Assembly: GCA_905221605.1 (NCBI GenBank)
Contig: CAJNDS010002251.1
Location: forward strand, 502,501 to 551,815
Origin: Symbiodinium natans
Lineage: Eukaryota > Sar > Dinophyceae > Suessiales > Symbiodiniaceae
Reading direction: 5' to 3'
DNA: 49,315 nucleotides
The notes beneath the pieces were generated by a model. The model was not told where the DNA came from, made no database searches, and was given only the letters and a program-made list of their open reading frames with translations. Made by a program: the position numbers and the translations under genes. Every line of letters starts with the position of its first letter. Position 1 is the stretch's first letter. This document shows positions 10,149 to 19,310 of the stretch, in pieces.

Positions 10149-11843
10149 TCACATGTTAAACGGGAGCAGAATCGCATATGTCCAATGTGTGACCAAAGAT
10201 GCCGCGAAATCCGCCTCGCTCACTCTTTCCGGGCCACGCTGCATCGAATCGAAGCGGTACATGGCGCCATCGGTCCCCCAGCGGTACGCCACCCAGTGCT
10301 GGTTGTACCAGTTCTGCACAAGAGCTGTCGTGAGGCGCGCGTGGTCCAGGGATTGCACTGGCTCGTCCAAGTTGAGCCCAACACCTCGATTGAACAGAGC
10401 GGCGTACAGAATCTGGACGGAATACCACCCTCCAGGCCTGATATGTTCACCTTCGGCTTCATCAATACCTTGCCATTCCTGGAGGTATGTCTCGGCAGCT
10501 GTGGCCATGTCCTCTGGGGTGAAGGCTGCTTGGCCCAAAGCATTGTTGAGAGCGTGCATGCCGCATTGTGCTCTGTGTTGGCATTCGAAGAACGTGCCCA
10601 CGGCTGCTGCTGCTGCTGCCGCTGCTGCTGCTGCTGCTGCTGCCGCTGCTGCTGCTGCTGCAGCCGCTGCTGCCGCCGCCGCCCCTGCTGCTGCTGCTGC
10701 AGACTCTGCTGCTGGCTGGTGCTCAGGTCTGAATTTGCAAGACGACGGCGAAGCTGCGGTCGCCGCGGCCGTGGCTCGCTTACGCCCCTTGCTGGCTGGG
10801 GCCTTGGCTTTGGCCTTTGCTGTCTGGTTTACTTTCGCCCTGGCTGTTGCCTTGGCTTTCCTTTTGGATGTTGCTTTCGCTCTTCCCTTCGTTTTTGACT
10901 TGCTCGTCTTGGCGTCCTCTGCTGGCGCATCCTTTGCACGCTGCTCTTCCAGGTAGGTCCTGCGGTTGAATGGCTGCATGCTATTCAGAATCATCTCGTA
11001 GTGGTCATGGCTGTGGGCTGGACGCACGACGCTGTCCCATAGGTCTTGCAGGGCTTGTTGCCTGGGCCCAGGGCTGGCCGCCAGCTTGCTTTTCAATTTT
11101 GCCAAAGCCCACGCAGCGTGGTGGTTGTGCTTGAGGCTCTCTCCTTGGAAGCGCTCAAGCGTGCACAGCTGCTGAGTTGGAGAACGGCTCAAAGCCACAT
11201 ACGCCGCGCCAGGCTCCCGCACGGACTTGTCAAGGCGGGCATGCACGCCTGCGTGGTAAGTGGCAGCCTGGCTCTTGTGAATGGTGCAGGCCTTGGCCAA
11301 GGTGAGCGGGAACTGAGTTCGGTCAGCTTTGTTGCCATCTCTGTCCTGATAGGTGGCGGTGGTGCGCCGAATGGCTACTGCTGTGCAGGCGTTGGCACTT
11401 TCCCACTTGCTGCCCGCGTTCTTTTCAAACTTCACCCACAGCTTGGTCACCTCCTTGGTCTCGAGGTGAAGATCAATGCCCTGGATGGTGCCCCGAGCGC
11501 CATTGACCAAACCATCTCCCACATCCAGGTTCTTCCGCAACATGACTTGGGCGCCCTCAGCCACGGTCAACAATGCTTCCAGTCCGCCGGTGTCATCCGC
11601 ACGCGGCCACGCCTTTTCTGCAGGAAGAGGCGCGCCGGTCTTCATGGAAATATCCACCGAAGGGCATTCATGCAGGACGTTGCCGGTGTGTTCAATGTGG
11701 TCTTGGATGTAATGGGAATTGTAGTTGGCCACGGCGTCTCGGGTTGCAAACAAGTGGACTGCTTCCGGCGATGGGCGAGGATTCGCGCTCTGTAGTTCGG
11801 GTTGGCGACGGCAAGACTCCAGGGCTGCTGGAGTACGCTTCAT
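10149..11843 (-). CDS. PIF1-helicase C-terminal half fused to a Josephin deubiquitinase
   Basis: The uninterrupted frame gives 564 residues from the first ATG (11841-11843). An in-frame TGA sits just above an upstream GTG at 11873, so the frame cannot extend further. Residues about 31-240 match the second half of PIF1/Helitron-type helicases: LFATRDAVANYN, then GAQVMLRKNL with GLVNGARGTI (97-120), then TIHKSQAATY (187-196) and AAYVALSR (213-220). The family normally has KSQG; here the glycine is alanine. The N-terminal half with Walker A and B is absent, so ATPase activity is unlikely. A basic Lys/Ala linker (about 312-360) and a polyalanine run (about 382-414) lead to a Josephin domain (415-564). 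That domain carries Gln422 five residues before Cys427 (ECQHRAQCGMHALNN), His516 (NQHWVAYRW) and Asp532 (RFDSM), the complete catalytic set of ataxin-3-type ubiquitin proteases. By inference it is a cysteine deubiquitinase on a former DNA-binding scaffold. A separate upstream exon carrying the missing half cannot be excluded. Confidence 0.85.
   Translation of the reverse strand: MKRTPAALESCRRQPELQSANPRPSPEAVHLFATRDAVANYNSHYIQDHIEHTGNVLHECPSVDISMKTGAPLPAEKAWPRADDTGGLEALLTVAEGAQVMLRKNLDVGDGLVNGARGTIQGIDLHLETKEVTKLWVKFEKNAGSKWESANACTAVAIRRTTATYQDRDGNKADRTQFPLTLAKACTIHKSQAATYHAGVHARLDKSVREPGAAYVALSRSPTQQLCTLERFQGESLKHNHHAAWALAKLKSKLAASPGPRQQALQDLWDSVVRPAHSHDHYEMILNSMQPFNRRTYLEEQRAKDAPAEDAKTSKSKTKGRAKATSKRKAKATARAKVNQTAKAKAKAPASKGRKRATAAATAASPSSCKFRPEHQPAAESAAAAAGAAAAAAAAAAAAAAAAAAAAAAAAAAAVGTFFECQHRAQCGMHALNNALGQAAFTPEDMATAAETYLQEWQGIDEAEGEHIRPGGWYSVQILYAALFNRGVGLNLDEPVQSLDHARLTTALVQNWYNQHWVAYRWGTDGAMYRFDSMQRGPERVSEADFAASLVTHWTYAILLPFNM
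10602..10700 (-). repeat. GCA/GCC trinucleotide repeat encoding polyalanine
   Basis: On the plus strand this is an interrupted CTG/CCG repeat, and in the sense of the gene it is GCA/GCC. It encodes about 33 residues, all alanine except one glycine. The same CAG-type DNA repeat encodes glutamine in human ataxin-3; here the frame gives alanine and the repeat lies before the Josephin domain, not after it. Interruptions by GCC should slow slippage. Confidence 0.9.
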
Positions 11844-11884
11844 ACGCTTCCGGGCATGCCTTGGCCCCCACACTCAAGTCCAAG

Positions 11885-12440
11885 GGTTTTAGGGTTTAGG
11901 GTTTAGGGTTTTAGGGTTTAGGGCTTAGGGTTTAGGGTTTCAGGGTTTAGGAACGACACAGACCCCAGACACCGAAATTCCGAAGCCGTTGATGCTCATG
12001 GTACTGCTAGACCCTAAACTCTGAGCCTCACGCCCTAAACCCTATGTAGACCCTAAACCCTAAGCCCCAAACCCTAAACCCTAAACCCCAAACCCTAAAC
12101 CCTAAACCCTAACCCTAAACCCTAAACCCTAAACCCTAAACCCTAAGCCCTAAGCCCTAAGCCCTAAACCCTAAACCCTAAACCCTAAACCCTAAACCCT
12201 AAACCCTAAACCCTAAACCCTAAACCCTAAACCCTAACCCTAAGGTCTTAGATCCTAAGCCCTAAGCTGTGCTAACCTCGAGCTCCAAGATGGGATCTCA
12301 AGGTGAGCTGACCCGGCCTCAGCCTGAAGAAACGAGGCTTATAGGGTTTAGGGTTTAGGGTTTGGGGTTTAGGGTTTGGGATTTAGGGTTTAGGGTTTGG
12401 GGTTTAGGGTTTGGGGTTTAGGGTTTAGGGTTTAGGGTCT
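11885..12440. repeat. Telomere-like blocks between the two intact genes
   Basis: TTTAGGG at 11887-11950, then a long CCCTAAA array with CCCTAAG variants at 12040-12245, then TTTAGGG/TTTGGGG at 12340-12445. They lie between the 5' end of the Josephin gene and the 3' end of the caspase-like gene. Positions 12450-12610 are unique without a gene. Confidence 0.95.
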
Positions 12441-12616
12441 AGGGTGTTGGGCCAAGACCAGGGCTTCGAATTTTGCTCAAAGGCCTTTTCGGGCTGCAGA
12501 ATTGCAACTCCCATGCCCATGCAGTGCCCGCTTTTCCAATGGTGTAGAGCTGAAGAGTTAGAAATCTAGGCTGCCCGATAACCCAGGATGGAAAAGGATG
12601 CCCGCTTTTTGCTTAA

Positions 12617-12749
12617 AGGGTATATGAAGTAGGGTGTATATTTCATGTACCCCCAAAAGGACACCAAACATATACACTCACCAATATTAAAAAGGAACCT
12701 TATATACACTCACCAAAAACAGAAATATATACCCTGCTTCATATAAGGG
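12617..12749. mobile_element. Foldback (MITE-like) element, family B
   Basis: The left end GGGTATATGAAGTAGGGTG and following TATATTT are matched in inverted orientation by AAATATATACCCTGCTTC with ATATAAGGG at the right end. These arms of about 27 nt show three or four mismatches. The interior is AT-rich and contains TATACACTCACCAA twice. It has no coding capacity and ends about 50 nt beyond the stop codon of the caspase-like gene. Only one copy was seen in this window. Confidence 0.65.
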
Positions 12750-12801
12750 AACCTGAACCCCAACAAAAGGCGATAAGGGTACTCCTGGGCATCATAGAAA
12801 T

Positions 12802-13896
12802 TCAGGCCAATGTCCCTGAGGTCTGACCGCTCTCCGAACAGGTCGGCGCAAGGATGGTGCTGGAAGAGCTTGAAGGCAAGCCAGAAGCCGGATGCAGGAA
12901 GATGTCTTTCAGGACCAAGCTGCCCACGTCACAGCAGATGCGCTGCTGCCGCCCTGCGCCAGTGGTGGCCTCCAGCTTAATTCGCATGCTGTCAATGAGG
13001 GCATCCAGACTGCAAGGCTCCCCCGCCATTTCGAGGAAGACCTCGGTGAAGTCGCCCGTGGCCGGCCGGTCGCGGTCGCATGCATGCACAAAGCCGATGC
13101 GCGCAGGCTTGTCACGCATTTGCAGGTGCCGCGCTGCCGCCTGGCGAGGCTGCCCCATGGTTGCCCCCTGCGGTGGCTGCTTTCGGCAAGTGTCGGTGAA
13201 GATCACCACGTTCAGGTACGGTAAAGGCTGACAGTTGTAAAGGCTTTTAGCATCCGAGGCACGCTCGATCGTCTGGAACCCCCTCTGCAGGCTTGCTTTC
13301 GTCAAGTAGTACTCGTCCAGCAGCGCCAATGGGGCTGCCGCACTCATTGCCATGTGCAAATTGGAGTCCACATCAACACCGTGTGTAATAAAGTACAGAA
13401 CCAGTAGCACACGCTCTTTTCCGTTCAGCTGTCGCAAGACACCGCCGACTTCTTCCCAAAAGGCTGCTGTTGTCGGCACATCCTTCACATGCTGCACGAA
13501 GTCAAAGCCCAGCCCGTCCCTAAAAAGTTTGTCCACGCGCAGTCCTTGTTCATGCGCTCCGTCAAGGTTCTCGAGGCTAGGGTTCCCACCAGTGAACTTA
13601 CCACACGTAATAACGACCGCGACCCGCATGCCTGTGGGAGAAACCTCCACCAGTGGTACAGCCGGGCCTGATTCGCGCAACAAGCGCTCTCTGCTTTCAT
13701 GATCCCGACCCCTGAATCGAGCGACGGCCATGCCGATGAGGAGCCCCAGCAGAAGCAGCAGCGCCCCCGTCACACAGATTGTTTTTGGCAGGGTGATGCC
13801 GCTTGCCGGCTGTGGACTCATAGTTGTTGAAGGCTTTACGAAGCAGGCTGCCTGTGTGGCCTGACATATCTGCCCAGGGCGCACATCAGCCTCCAT
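12802..13896 (-). CDS. Membrane-anchored caspase-like (peptidase C14) protein
   Basis: The open frame reaches back to 14034 but begins there with TTG after an in-frame TGA. The first ATG is at 13894-13896 (364 residues), and a second at 13819-13821 would give 339. Numbering from the first ATG, residues 39-58 (ICVTGALLLLLGLLIGMAVA) form one hydrophobic span followed by Arg-rich positive residues, a likely signal anchor. The caspase-fold p20 region begins near GMRVAVVITCG (89-99). It contains the catalytic histidine in LYFITHGVD (His172) and the catalytic cysteine in VIFTDTCRK (Cys237), preceded by Asp as in metacaspase and bacterial C14 enzymes. A p10-like part follows (GFVHACDRDRPATGDFTEVF, about 268-287) with a C-terminal Ser-rich tail. 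By inference it is a cysteine protease held at a membrane with the catalytic part on one face; whether it prefers Arg/Lys or Asp cannot be read from this. It is intron-poor, unlike most genes in the window. Confidence 0.8.
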   Translation of the reverse strand: MEADVRPGQICQATQAACFVKPSTTMSPQPASGITLPKTICVTGALLLLLGLLIGMAVARFRGRDHESRERLLRESGPAVPLVEVSPTGMRVAVVITCGKFTGGNPSLENLDGAHEQGLRVDKLFRDGLGFDFVQHVKDVPTTAAFWEEVGGVLRQLNGKERVLLVLYFITHGVDVDSNLHMAMSAAAPLALLDEYYLTKASLQRGFQTIERASDAKSLYNCQPLPYLNVVIFTDTCRKQPPQGATMGQPRQAAARHLQMRDKPARIGFVHACDRDRPATGDFTEVFLEMAGEPCSLDALIDSMRIKLEATTGAGRQQRICCDVGSLVLKDIFLHPASGLPSSSSSTILAPTCSESGQTSGTLA

Positions 13897-14269
13897 GCAG
13901 CAAGGTTTTGCTGGTTCGAGGAACAGTTTATGCCTCGGCTCCAAAGGCAGCAGTTTGCCTCCGTTTGCTGTGACCAGGTGGCATTTGCCCAGATACGACA
14001 ATAACCCTGAAAAGGAGGCAAGGCTTCGCCACAACCTTCATCCATGCCTGTGCAGCCAGGCCCACAAGCCTGATGCTCACAGCATCTCAGTATGCAGTGC
14101 AGAAAGAACGGAGGTAGGTTGAGGAAGTCCACAATGTCGCACAGACTCCTGTCACACCATCCTCCGGAACACAACAGCACCTCATGTCCTCAAGCGAAGA
14201 GTGGGACCCTCAACGCAGCGCGAGTCCGTGCGTAAGCAGCCGGCCCTTTCTGTGCATGTCCTCTTGAAA
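13897..14269. other. 5' flank of the caspase-like gene
   Basis: Unique DNA without telomere-like repeats. Minus-strand frames continue through it, so an upstream exon or 5' untranslated region is possible. I see no second domain and no unambiguous splice site. Confidence 0.4.
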
Positions 14270-14394
14270 CTTAGGGGATAGGATTAGGGGGACCCTTGGG
14301 GATATAGACCCTCTGAATAAGGTCCTTGTTTAAGAGGGCCAGAAGAGGGTTAAGAAGGGGTTCCCTTTTAAGGGTCCCCCTTATCCTACCTAGG
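14270..14394. mobile_element. Foldback (MITE-like) element, family C
   Basis: The left end CTTAGGGGATAGGATTAGG with GGGACCCTT is mirrored at the right end by AAGGGTCCCCCTTATCC and TACCTAGG, giving inverted arms of about 25 nt. The interior has CTCTGAATAAGGTCCTTG and no reading frame. It lies about 370 nt upstream of the caspase-like start codon. Confidence 0.6.
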
Positions 14395-15410
14395 AAAACT
14401 GAAGTCACAAGTTTGACCCGCATGCTTCGGGTCTAGGAAGCATCCATTGCAATGGTGCCGAACTCGTTTTAGAGGCGGCTGAGGATACTGCTTATGGCCT
14501 AGGGAGCACAGCTCCAAGCATGCTACCAGCACCGCTAGGAGCATTATTGCTGCCGGACCTGCACACGACGCTGTGCTCGGCCAAGCGCACTATATCTCAA
14601 ACCCTAAACCCTAAACCCTAAACCCTAAACCCTAAACCCTACACCCTAAACCCCTAAACCCTAAGCCCTAAGCCCTAAACCCTAAACCCTAAACCCTAAA
14701 CCCTAAACCCTAAACCCTAAACCCTAAACCCTAAACCCTAAACCCTAAACCCTAAACCCTAAACCCTAAACCCTAAACCCTAAGCAAAATCCCAAATCGC
14801 CGTCAACCTGTGGGATTACACAGGGCATCATGCCCCGAAAACCCTGTACCCTAAACCCTAAACCTTAAACCCTAAGGGCAGCTACTGACTCGACTACCAC
14901 GTCCAGCTCTTGGGATGTTGGGGCTCATGGCTGTTTATTGTGTAGGGATTTAGGATTTAGGGTTCAGGGTTTAGGGTGAATCAACCGAAAACATAAACCA
15001 CCTCGACTCCTCAACCCCCCTACAGCCCTATAAGAAAGCCCTATGAGCCCAGAAACCTCGAAATTCCTAAGCCCCGAAGCTTTTGGGCTTCCCCGCTTCT
15101 AGGGTTTTGGGCTTAGGGTCTCGGGCTTCGGGTTTAAGGCTTAGGGCTTGGGGTTTAGGGTTGGGGTCTTGACGTGAGAGCGCCGAGCAGCAGGTAGTGT
15201 TGCAGCCGCGCTGGCGCCCACACGGTGTCCGGGTCCACCTGCGCCGCGATGGGGATACGGTCATCGGGTTTCGGGCTAGGGTTTAGGGTTTGTAAAGGGT
15301 TGATATAGGGTTTAGGGTTTGGGGTTTAGGGTTTAGGGTTTGGAGTTCGGAGTTTAGGGTTTAGGGTTTAGGGTTTAGGGTTTTGGTTTGTTGGGTTTGG
15401 GGTTAGGGTT
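14395..15410. repeat. Telomere-like arrays with unique islands
   Basis: A clean CCCTAAA array runs 14598-14782. TTTAGGG blocks lie at 14945-14972, 15095-15160 (degenerate) and 15270-15400. Unique islands at 14400-14590, 14790-14840 and 15165-15265 show no confident exon. Confidence 0.85.
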
Positions 15411-16075
15411 CAGGTGCTTGTTCTCTCAGATGCCAGAAAATCCTCTGGGGCTGCCCCTTGCCGTCGGCCACTGACAACAAAACACGAGAAGACAACCTGG
15501 CAAAGAACTCAGGCATACAGTACCTTACCCACACAACAAAAACCAAGCTTTGCTTGTGTACAAGTTGGAGAAGACTCTTGAAACCTAAGCCCCGAAACCC
15601 CAAACCCCAAAACCCCAAGACCCTTACCCGACAATCCCGAGATCCCAAGATCCCAAAATCTCAAACGCTAAATCCTAAACTCACCCGCGCCCCAAGAACC
15701 CTGGTACCTTCACAAGCCCGTAGCCCCAAAATCCCTAAACCCTAAACCCTAAACCCTAAACCCTAAACCCTAAACCCTAAACCCATGGCGCCTTCACAAG
15801 CCATTCGGCGCCCAGGAAGTCCCCGTCCTGCAGAATTTGCCTTCCGAGCGGGTTGGGCTCTCCGGAGCTTCGGTTCTTCGTAGGGAGCTAGTCCTATAAA
15901 ACACCTTAAAGGAATTTACATTATATATAGATGTGTATATATATACTAAACTTAAATATAGAAGTATACCTGATTAACAAGAAGTAGTAACTCCCTCTCT
16001 CTCCCAACCTGCCAACCTCCCTCACTCCCTCACTCCCTCGCTCCCTCGCTCCCTCGCTCCCTCGCTCGCTTACAC
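15411..16075. other. Unique DNA, CCCTAAA array and AT-rich lead-in
   Basis: Positions 15420-15590 are unique. Positions 15590-15785 are C-rich telomere-like, clean from 15732. Positions 15900-15985 are strongly AT-rich with TATATATA words, and positions 15990-16070 are CTCCCTCG/CTCCCTCA repeats that introduce the large microsatellite. Confidence 0.6.
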
Positions 16076-16599
16076 CGTGTCTCTGTCTCTCTGTCTCTCT
16101 GTCTCTCTGTCTCTCTGTCTCTCTGTCTCTCTTTCTCTCTGTCTCTCTGTCTCTCTGTCTCTCTGTCTCTCTGTCTCTCTGTCTCTCTGTCTCTCTGTCT
16201 CTCTGTCTCTCTGTCTCTCTGTCTCTCTGTCTCTCTGTCTCTCTGTCTCTCTGTCTCTCTGTCTCTCTGTCTCTCTGTCTCGCTGTCTCTCTGTCTCTCT
16301 GTCTCTCTGTCTCTCTGTCTCTCTGTCTCTCTGTCTCTCTGTCTCTCTGTCTCTCTGGCTCTCTGTCTCTCTGTCTCTCTGTGTCTCTGTCTCTCTGTGT
16401 CTCTGTCTCTCTGTGTCTCTGTCTCTCTGCGTCTCTGTCTCTCTGTGTCTCTGTCTCTCTCTCTCTCTCTCTCCTCATTCTCTCTGTCCCTCTGTGCTCT
16501 CTGTCTCTCTGTCTCTCTGTCCTCTGTCTCTCTGTCTCTCTGTCCCTCTCTTCTCTGTCTCTCTGTCTCTCTCTCCTCTCGCTCTCTCTCTGTCTCTCG

Positions 16600-16630
<31 letters not shown>

Positions 16631-17365
16631 GTCTCTCTGTCTCTCTGTCTCTCTGTCTCTCTGTCTCTCTGTCTCTCTGTCTCTCCGTCTCTGCGTCTCT
16701 CTGTGTCTGTGTCTCCCTGTCTCCCTCTCTTCTGTCTCTGTGTCTCTGTGTCTCTGTGTCTCTGTGTCTCTCTGTCTCTCTGTCTCTCTGTCTCTCTGTC
16801 TCTCTGTCTCTCTGTCTCTCTGTCTCTCTGTCTCTCTGTCTCTCTGTCTCTCTGTCTCTCTGTCTCTCTGTCTCTCTGTCTCTCTGTCTCTCTGTCTCTC
16901 TGTCTCTCTGTCTCTCTGTCTCTCTGTCTCTCTGTCTCTCTGTCTCTCTGTCTCTCTGTCTCTCTGTCTCTCTGTCTCTCTGTCTCTCTGTCTCTCTGTC
17001 TCTCTGTCTCTCTGTCTCTCTGTCTCGCTGTCTCTCTGTCTCGCTGTCTCTCTGTCTCTCTGTCTCTCTGTCTCTCTGTCTCTCTGTCTCTCTGTCTCTC
17101 TGTCTCTCTGTCTCTCTGTCTCTCTGTCTCTCTGTCTCTCCGTCTCTCTGTCTCTCTGTCTCTCTGTCTCTCTGTCTCTCTGTCTCTCTGTCTCTCTGTC
17201 TCTCTGTCTCTCTGTCTCTCTGTCTCTCTGTCTCTCTGTCTCTCTGTCTCTCTGTATCTCTGTCTCTCTGTCTCTCTGTCTCTCTGTCTCTCTGTCTCTC
17301 CGTCTCTCCGTCTCCCTGTGTCTGTGTCTCCCTGTCTCCCTCTCTTCTGTCTCTGTGTCTCTCTG
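16076..17365. repeat. GTCTCTCT octamer microsatellite, about 1.3 kb
   Basis: The plus strand is nearly pure pyrimidine with one G per eight bases (GTCTCTCT). Degenerate sections lie at 16380-16760 and a similar degenerate end at 17300-17365. Because the unit is eight bases long, all frames stay open and encode Leu-Ser-Val-Cys runs on plus and Arg-Asp-Glu-Thr runs on minus. None is a credible gene. Confidence 0.97.
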
Positions 17366-17697
17366 TCCCCCTCTCTTCTTATTGTTATTGTTCTTCTTCT
17401 ACTTCTTCTTATTATTCATAGTATTCTTGTTAATGGTTTTTCCGCTTCTTCTTCTTGTTCTTCTTCTTGTTATTCTTCTTGTTATTCTTCTTGTTCTTCT
17501 TCTTCTTCTTCTTCTTCTTCTTCTTCTTCTTCTTCTTCTTCTTCTTCTTCTTCTTCTTCGTCTTCTTCTTCTTCTTCTTCTTCTTCTTCTTCTTCTTCTT
17601 CTTCTTCTTCTTCTTCTTCTTCTTCTTCTTCTTCTTCTTCTTCTTCTGCTTCTGCTTCTGCTTCTGCTTCTGCTTCTTCTGAACTTGAGGGGTGCCA

Positions 17698-17740
<43 letters not shown>
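17366..17740. repeat. TTC trinucleotide and TC dinucleotide arrays
   Basis: TTC repeats with TTG, TTA and CTG interruptions occupy about 17390-17680 and are near-perfect from 17490. A pure TC tract follows at 17702-17738. The minus-strand GAA tract is of the kind that forms triplexes and stalls replication. Long open frames here are artefacts. Confidence 0.97.
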
Positions 17741-17741
<1 letters not shown>

Positions 17742-17819
17742 CCACTCTGTGGCAGAGGATAGCGGCGTTGTGCCAGCTAGGCTCTTAAGGGCTTTCGACA
17801 TATACATTATACAAACACA

Positions 17820-18180
17820 AAAGGGCGCAACCCGCAACCCTCAACCCTCAACCCGCAACCCTCAACCTGCAACCCTCAACCCTCAACCCCCAAGCCCCAT
17901 CCCCCCAACCCCCAACCCCCCCCCCCCCCAAGGGTGCCGATACAAAGCGAGGAAAATGCCGAGGTTGAGCGCGGTGATGAACCTCGGCTTTCGTTGCTTC
18001 ATGTACCTAAACCCTAACCCTCAACCCTAAACCCTAAACCCCAAACCCCAAACCCCTAAACCCCTAAACCCCTAAACCCCTAAACCCCTAAACCCCTAAA
18101 CCCCTAAACCCCTAAACCCCTACACCCCTACACCCCTACACCCCTAAACCCCTAAACCCTTAAACCCCTAGCCCCGAAAC
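17820..18180. repeat. CCCTCAA, CCCTAAA and CCCCTAAA arrays
   Basis: CCCTCAA/CCCGCAA heptamers at 17830-17890 are followed by a C tract at 17916-17929. A near-perfect CCCCTAAA octamer array then runs 18050-18150. These are successive one-base variants of one unit, each locally homogeneous. Confidence 0.93.
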
Positions 18181-19310
18181 CAAACCCCGGATAAAGAGTT
18201 GTCTATTTTGGTGGTGAGAAGGGGGGTGGCGGTCAGGGGTACGTGGTCAGTCAAGCGGCTTCAGTTGCTGTAAAGCCCTAAGGGTCCACATACCTATGTA
18301 GTGTATACTAGACCCTAAACCCTAATGTAGTGTATGCTGGACCCTAAACCCTAAACCCTAAACCCTAAACTCTGAGGGGTTACCATGTATAACCAAACCC
18401 CTCCAATAGTACTCTGTGGCTGGATCTAGGATATACTCATTAGGGTGTTGACAGGGTGATCGAAGGTGATCGAATCGTCAGTCCTGGAAAGAAGTGCGTG
18501 AACGATAAAGGACCATACAATTTGGTATTATTAAAAAGGGCCAGTTTTCGTGCGCATTTAAAAATGTTGAATTGGGTTTTTTAATCGTTCCGTGCGCTCA
18601 TTTCGCACGCTCACTTCGCTCATACAATTAATGCACGCGTGCGTAAACTTACCGTGCGTACACTCTGTGAAAAAAGGGGCACTTGACTCAGAGACCCGTA
18701 CCATTCATCTCTCTCGCCGGCGGCTTCTTCACCTCTATCTCTGGCTCCTGTTAATGGTTGATCTGGGTCTGAGTCTTAATGTTGGGACCCTGTGAACTAA
18801 AGACCCTATTAACCTGGTCCTCAAGCTCCATCTCTAGCTCCTGCCCATGGTTGATCGCTTACTGTCACACCTTGAGACCCAACTTCTGATATGAGGGCCT
18901 TAATGACTTAGAAACCGTACCATCATGAGTCTAACCAGGTGACAGGAACTCTCTCGACAAGGAACCCGACATAGAAACCGCACCATCATGCCCCAAAGAC
19001 CCTGGAATCCATCCCTGTCGAAGCCTAAACACCACAAAAACTCCATATGAAAACTAGACAAGGCGCTGCCCTCCCATCTCGCACATCATGTTGCTGTGGA
19101 TGACCCGCGAGACCACCCTCATAGTTTACAGGTTCTCTGTGTTGGGCCCAAACCCTACACCTTCAACAAGTGACTAGGTTTAGATTAAGCCCCCAAGTGA
19201 GTTAGGCTTAGGTTTCACTGGCTGAGGGGGGGGGGGGGGGGGGTGTTCTTGCCTACATGCTGGAATTGAAGGCGAGAGTTTGTGCAACCTCTACAGGGCA
19301 AGCCAGGGGG
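18181..19310. other. Unique DNA without a recognised gene
   Basis: Apart from a short CCCTAAA block at 18340-18370 and a G tract at 19228-19242, this kilobase lacks telomere-like repeats. A word near GTGCGCTCATTTCGC and GTGCGTACAC recurs at 18590-18660. AAACCGCACCATCATG-like words recur at 18905-18925 and 18975-18992. I found no convincing exon or RNA gene. Confidence 0.5.

Noticed and set aside
10153-10956. Plus-strand frame of 267 codons opposite the Josephin gene
   Set aside because: A shadow of the real gene; it contains the polyalanine seen from the CTG strand and no domain.
11844-11873. GTG at 11873 and TTG at 14034 as starts of the two intact genes
   Set aside because: Nuclear genes normally start with ATG. 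Both open frames contain an ATG shortly after, and the domains begin later.
16077-17837. Very long open frames of Leu/Ser/Val/Cys, Arg/Asp/Glu/Thr, polySer, polyPhe and polyLys
   Set aside because: They are produced by the octamer and trinucleotide microsatellites, are open in all frames, and have no start context or domain.
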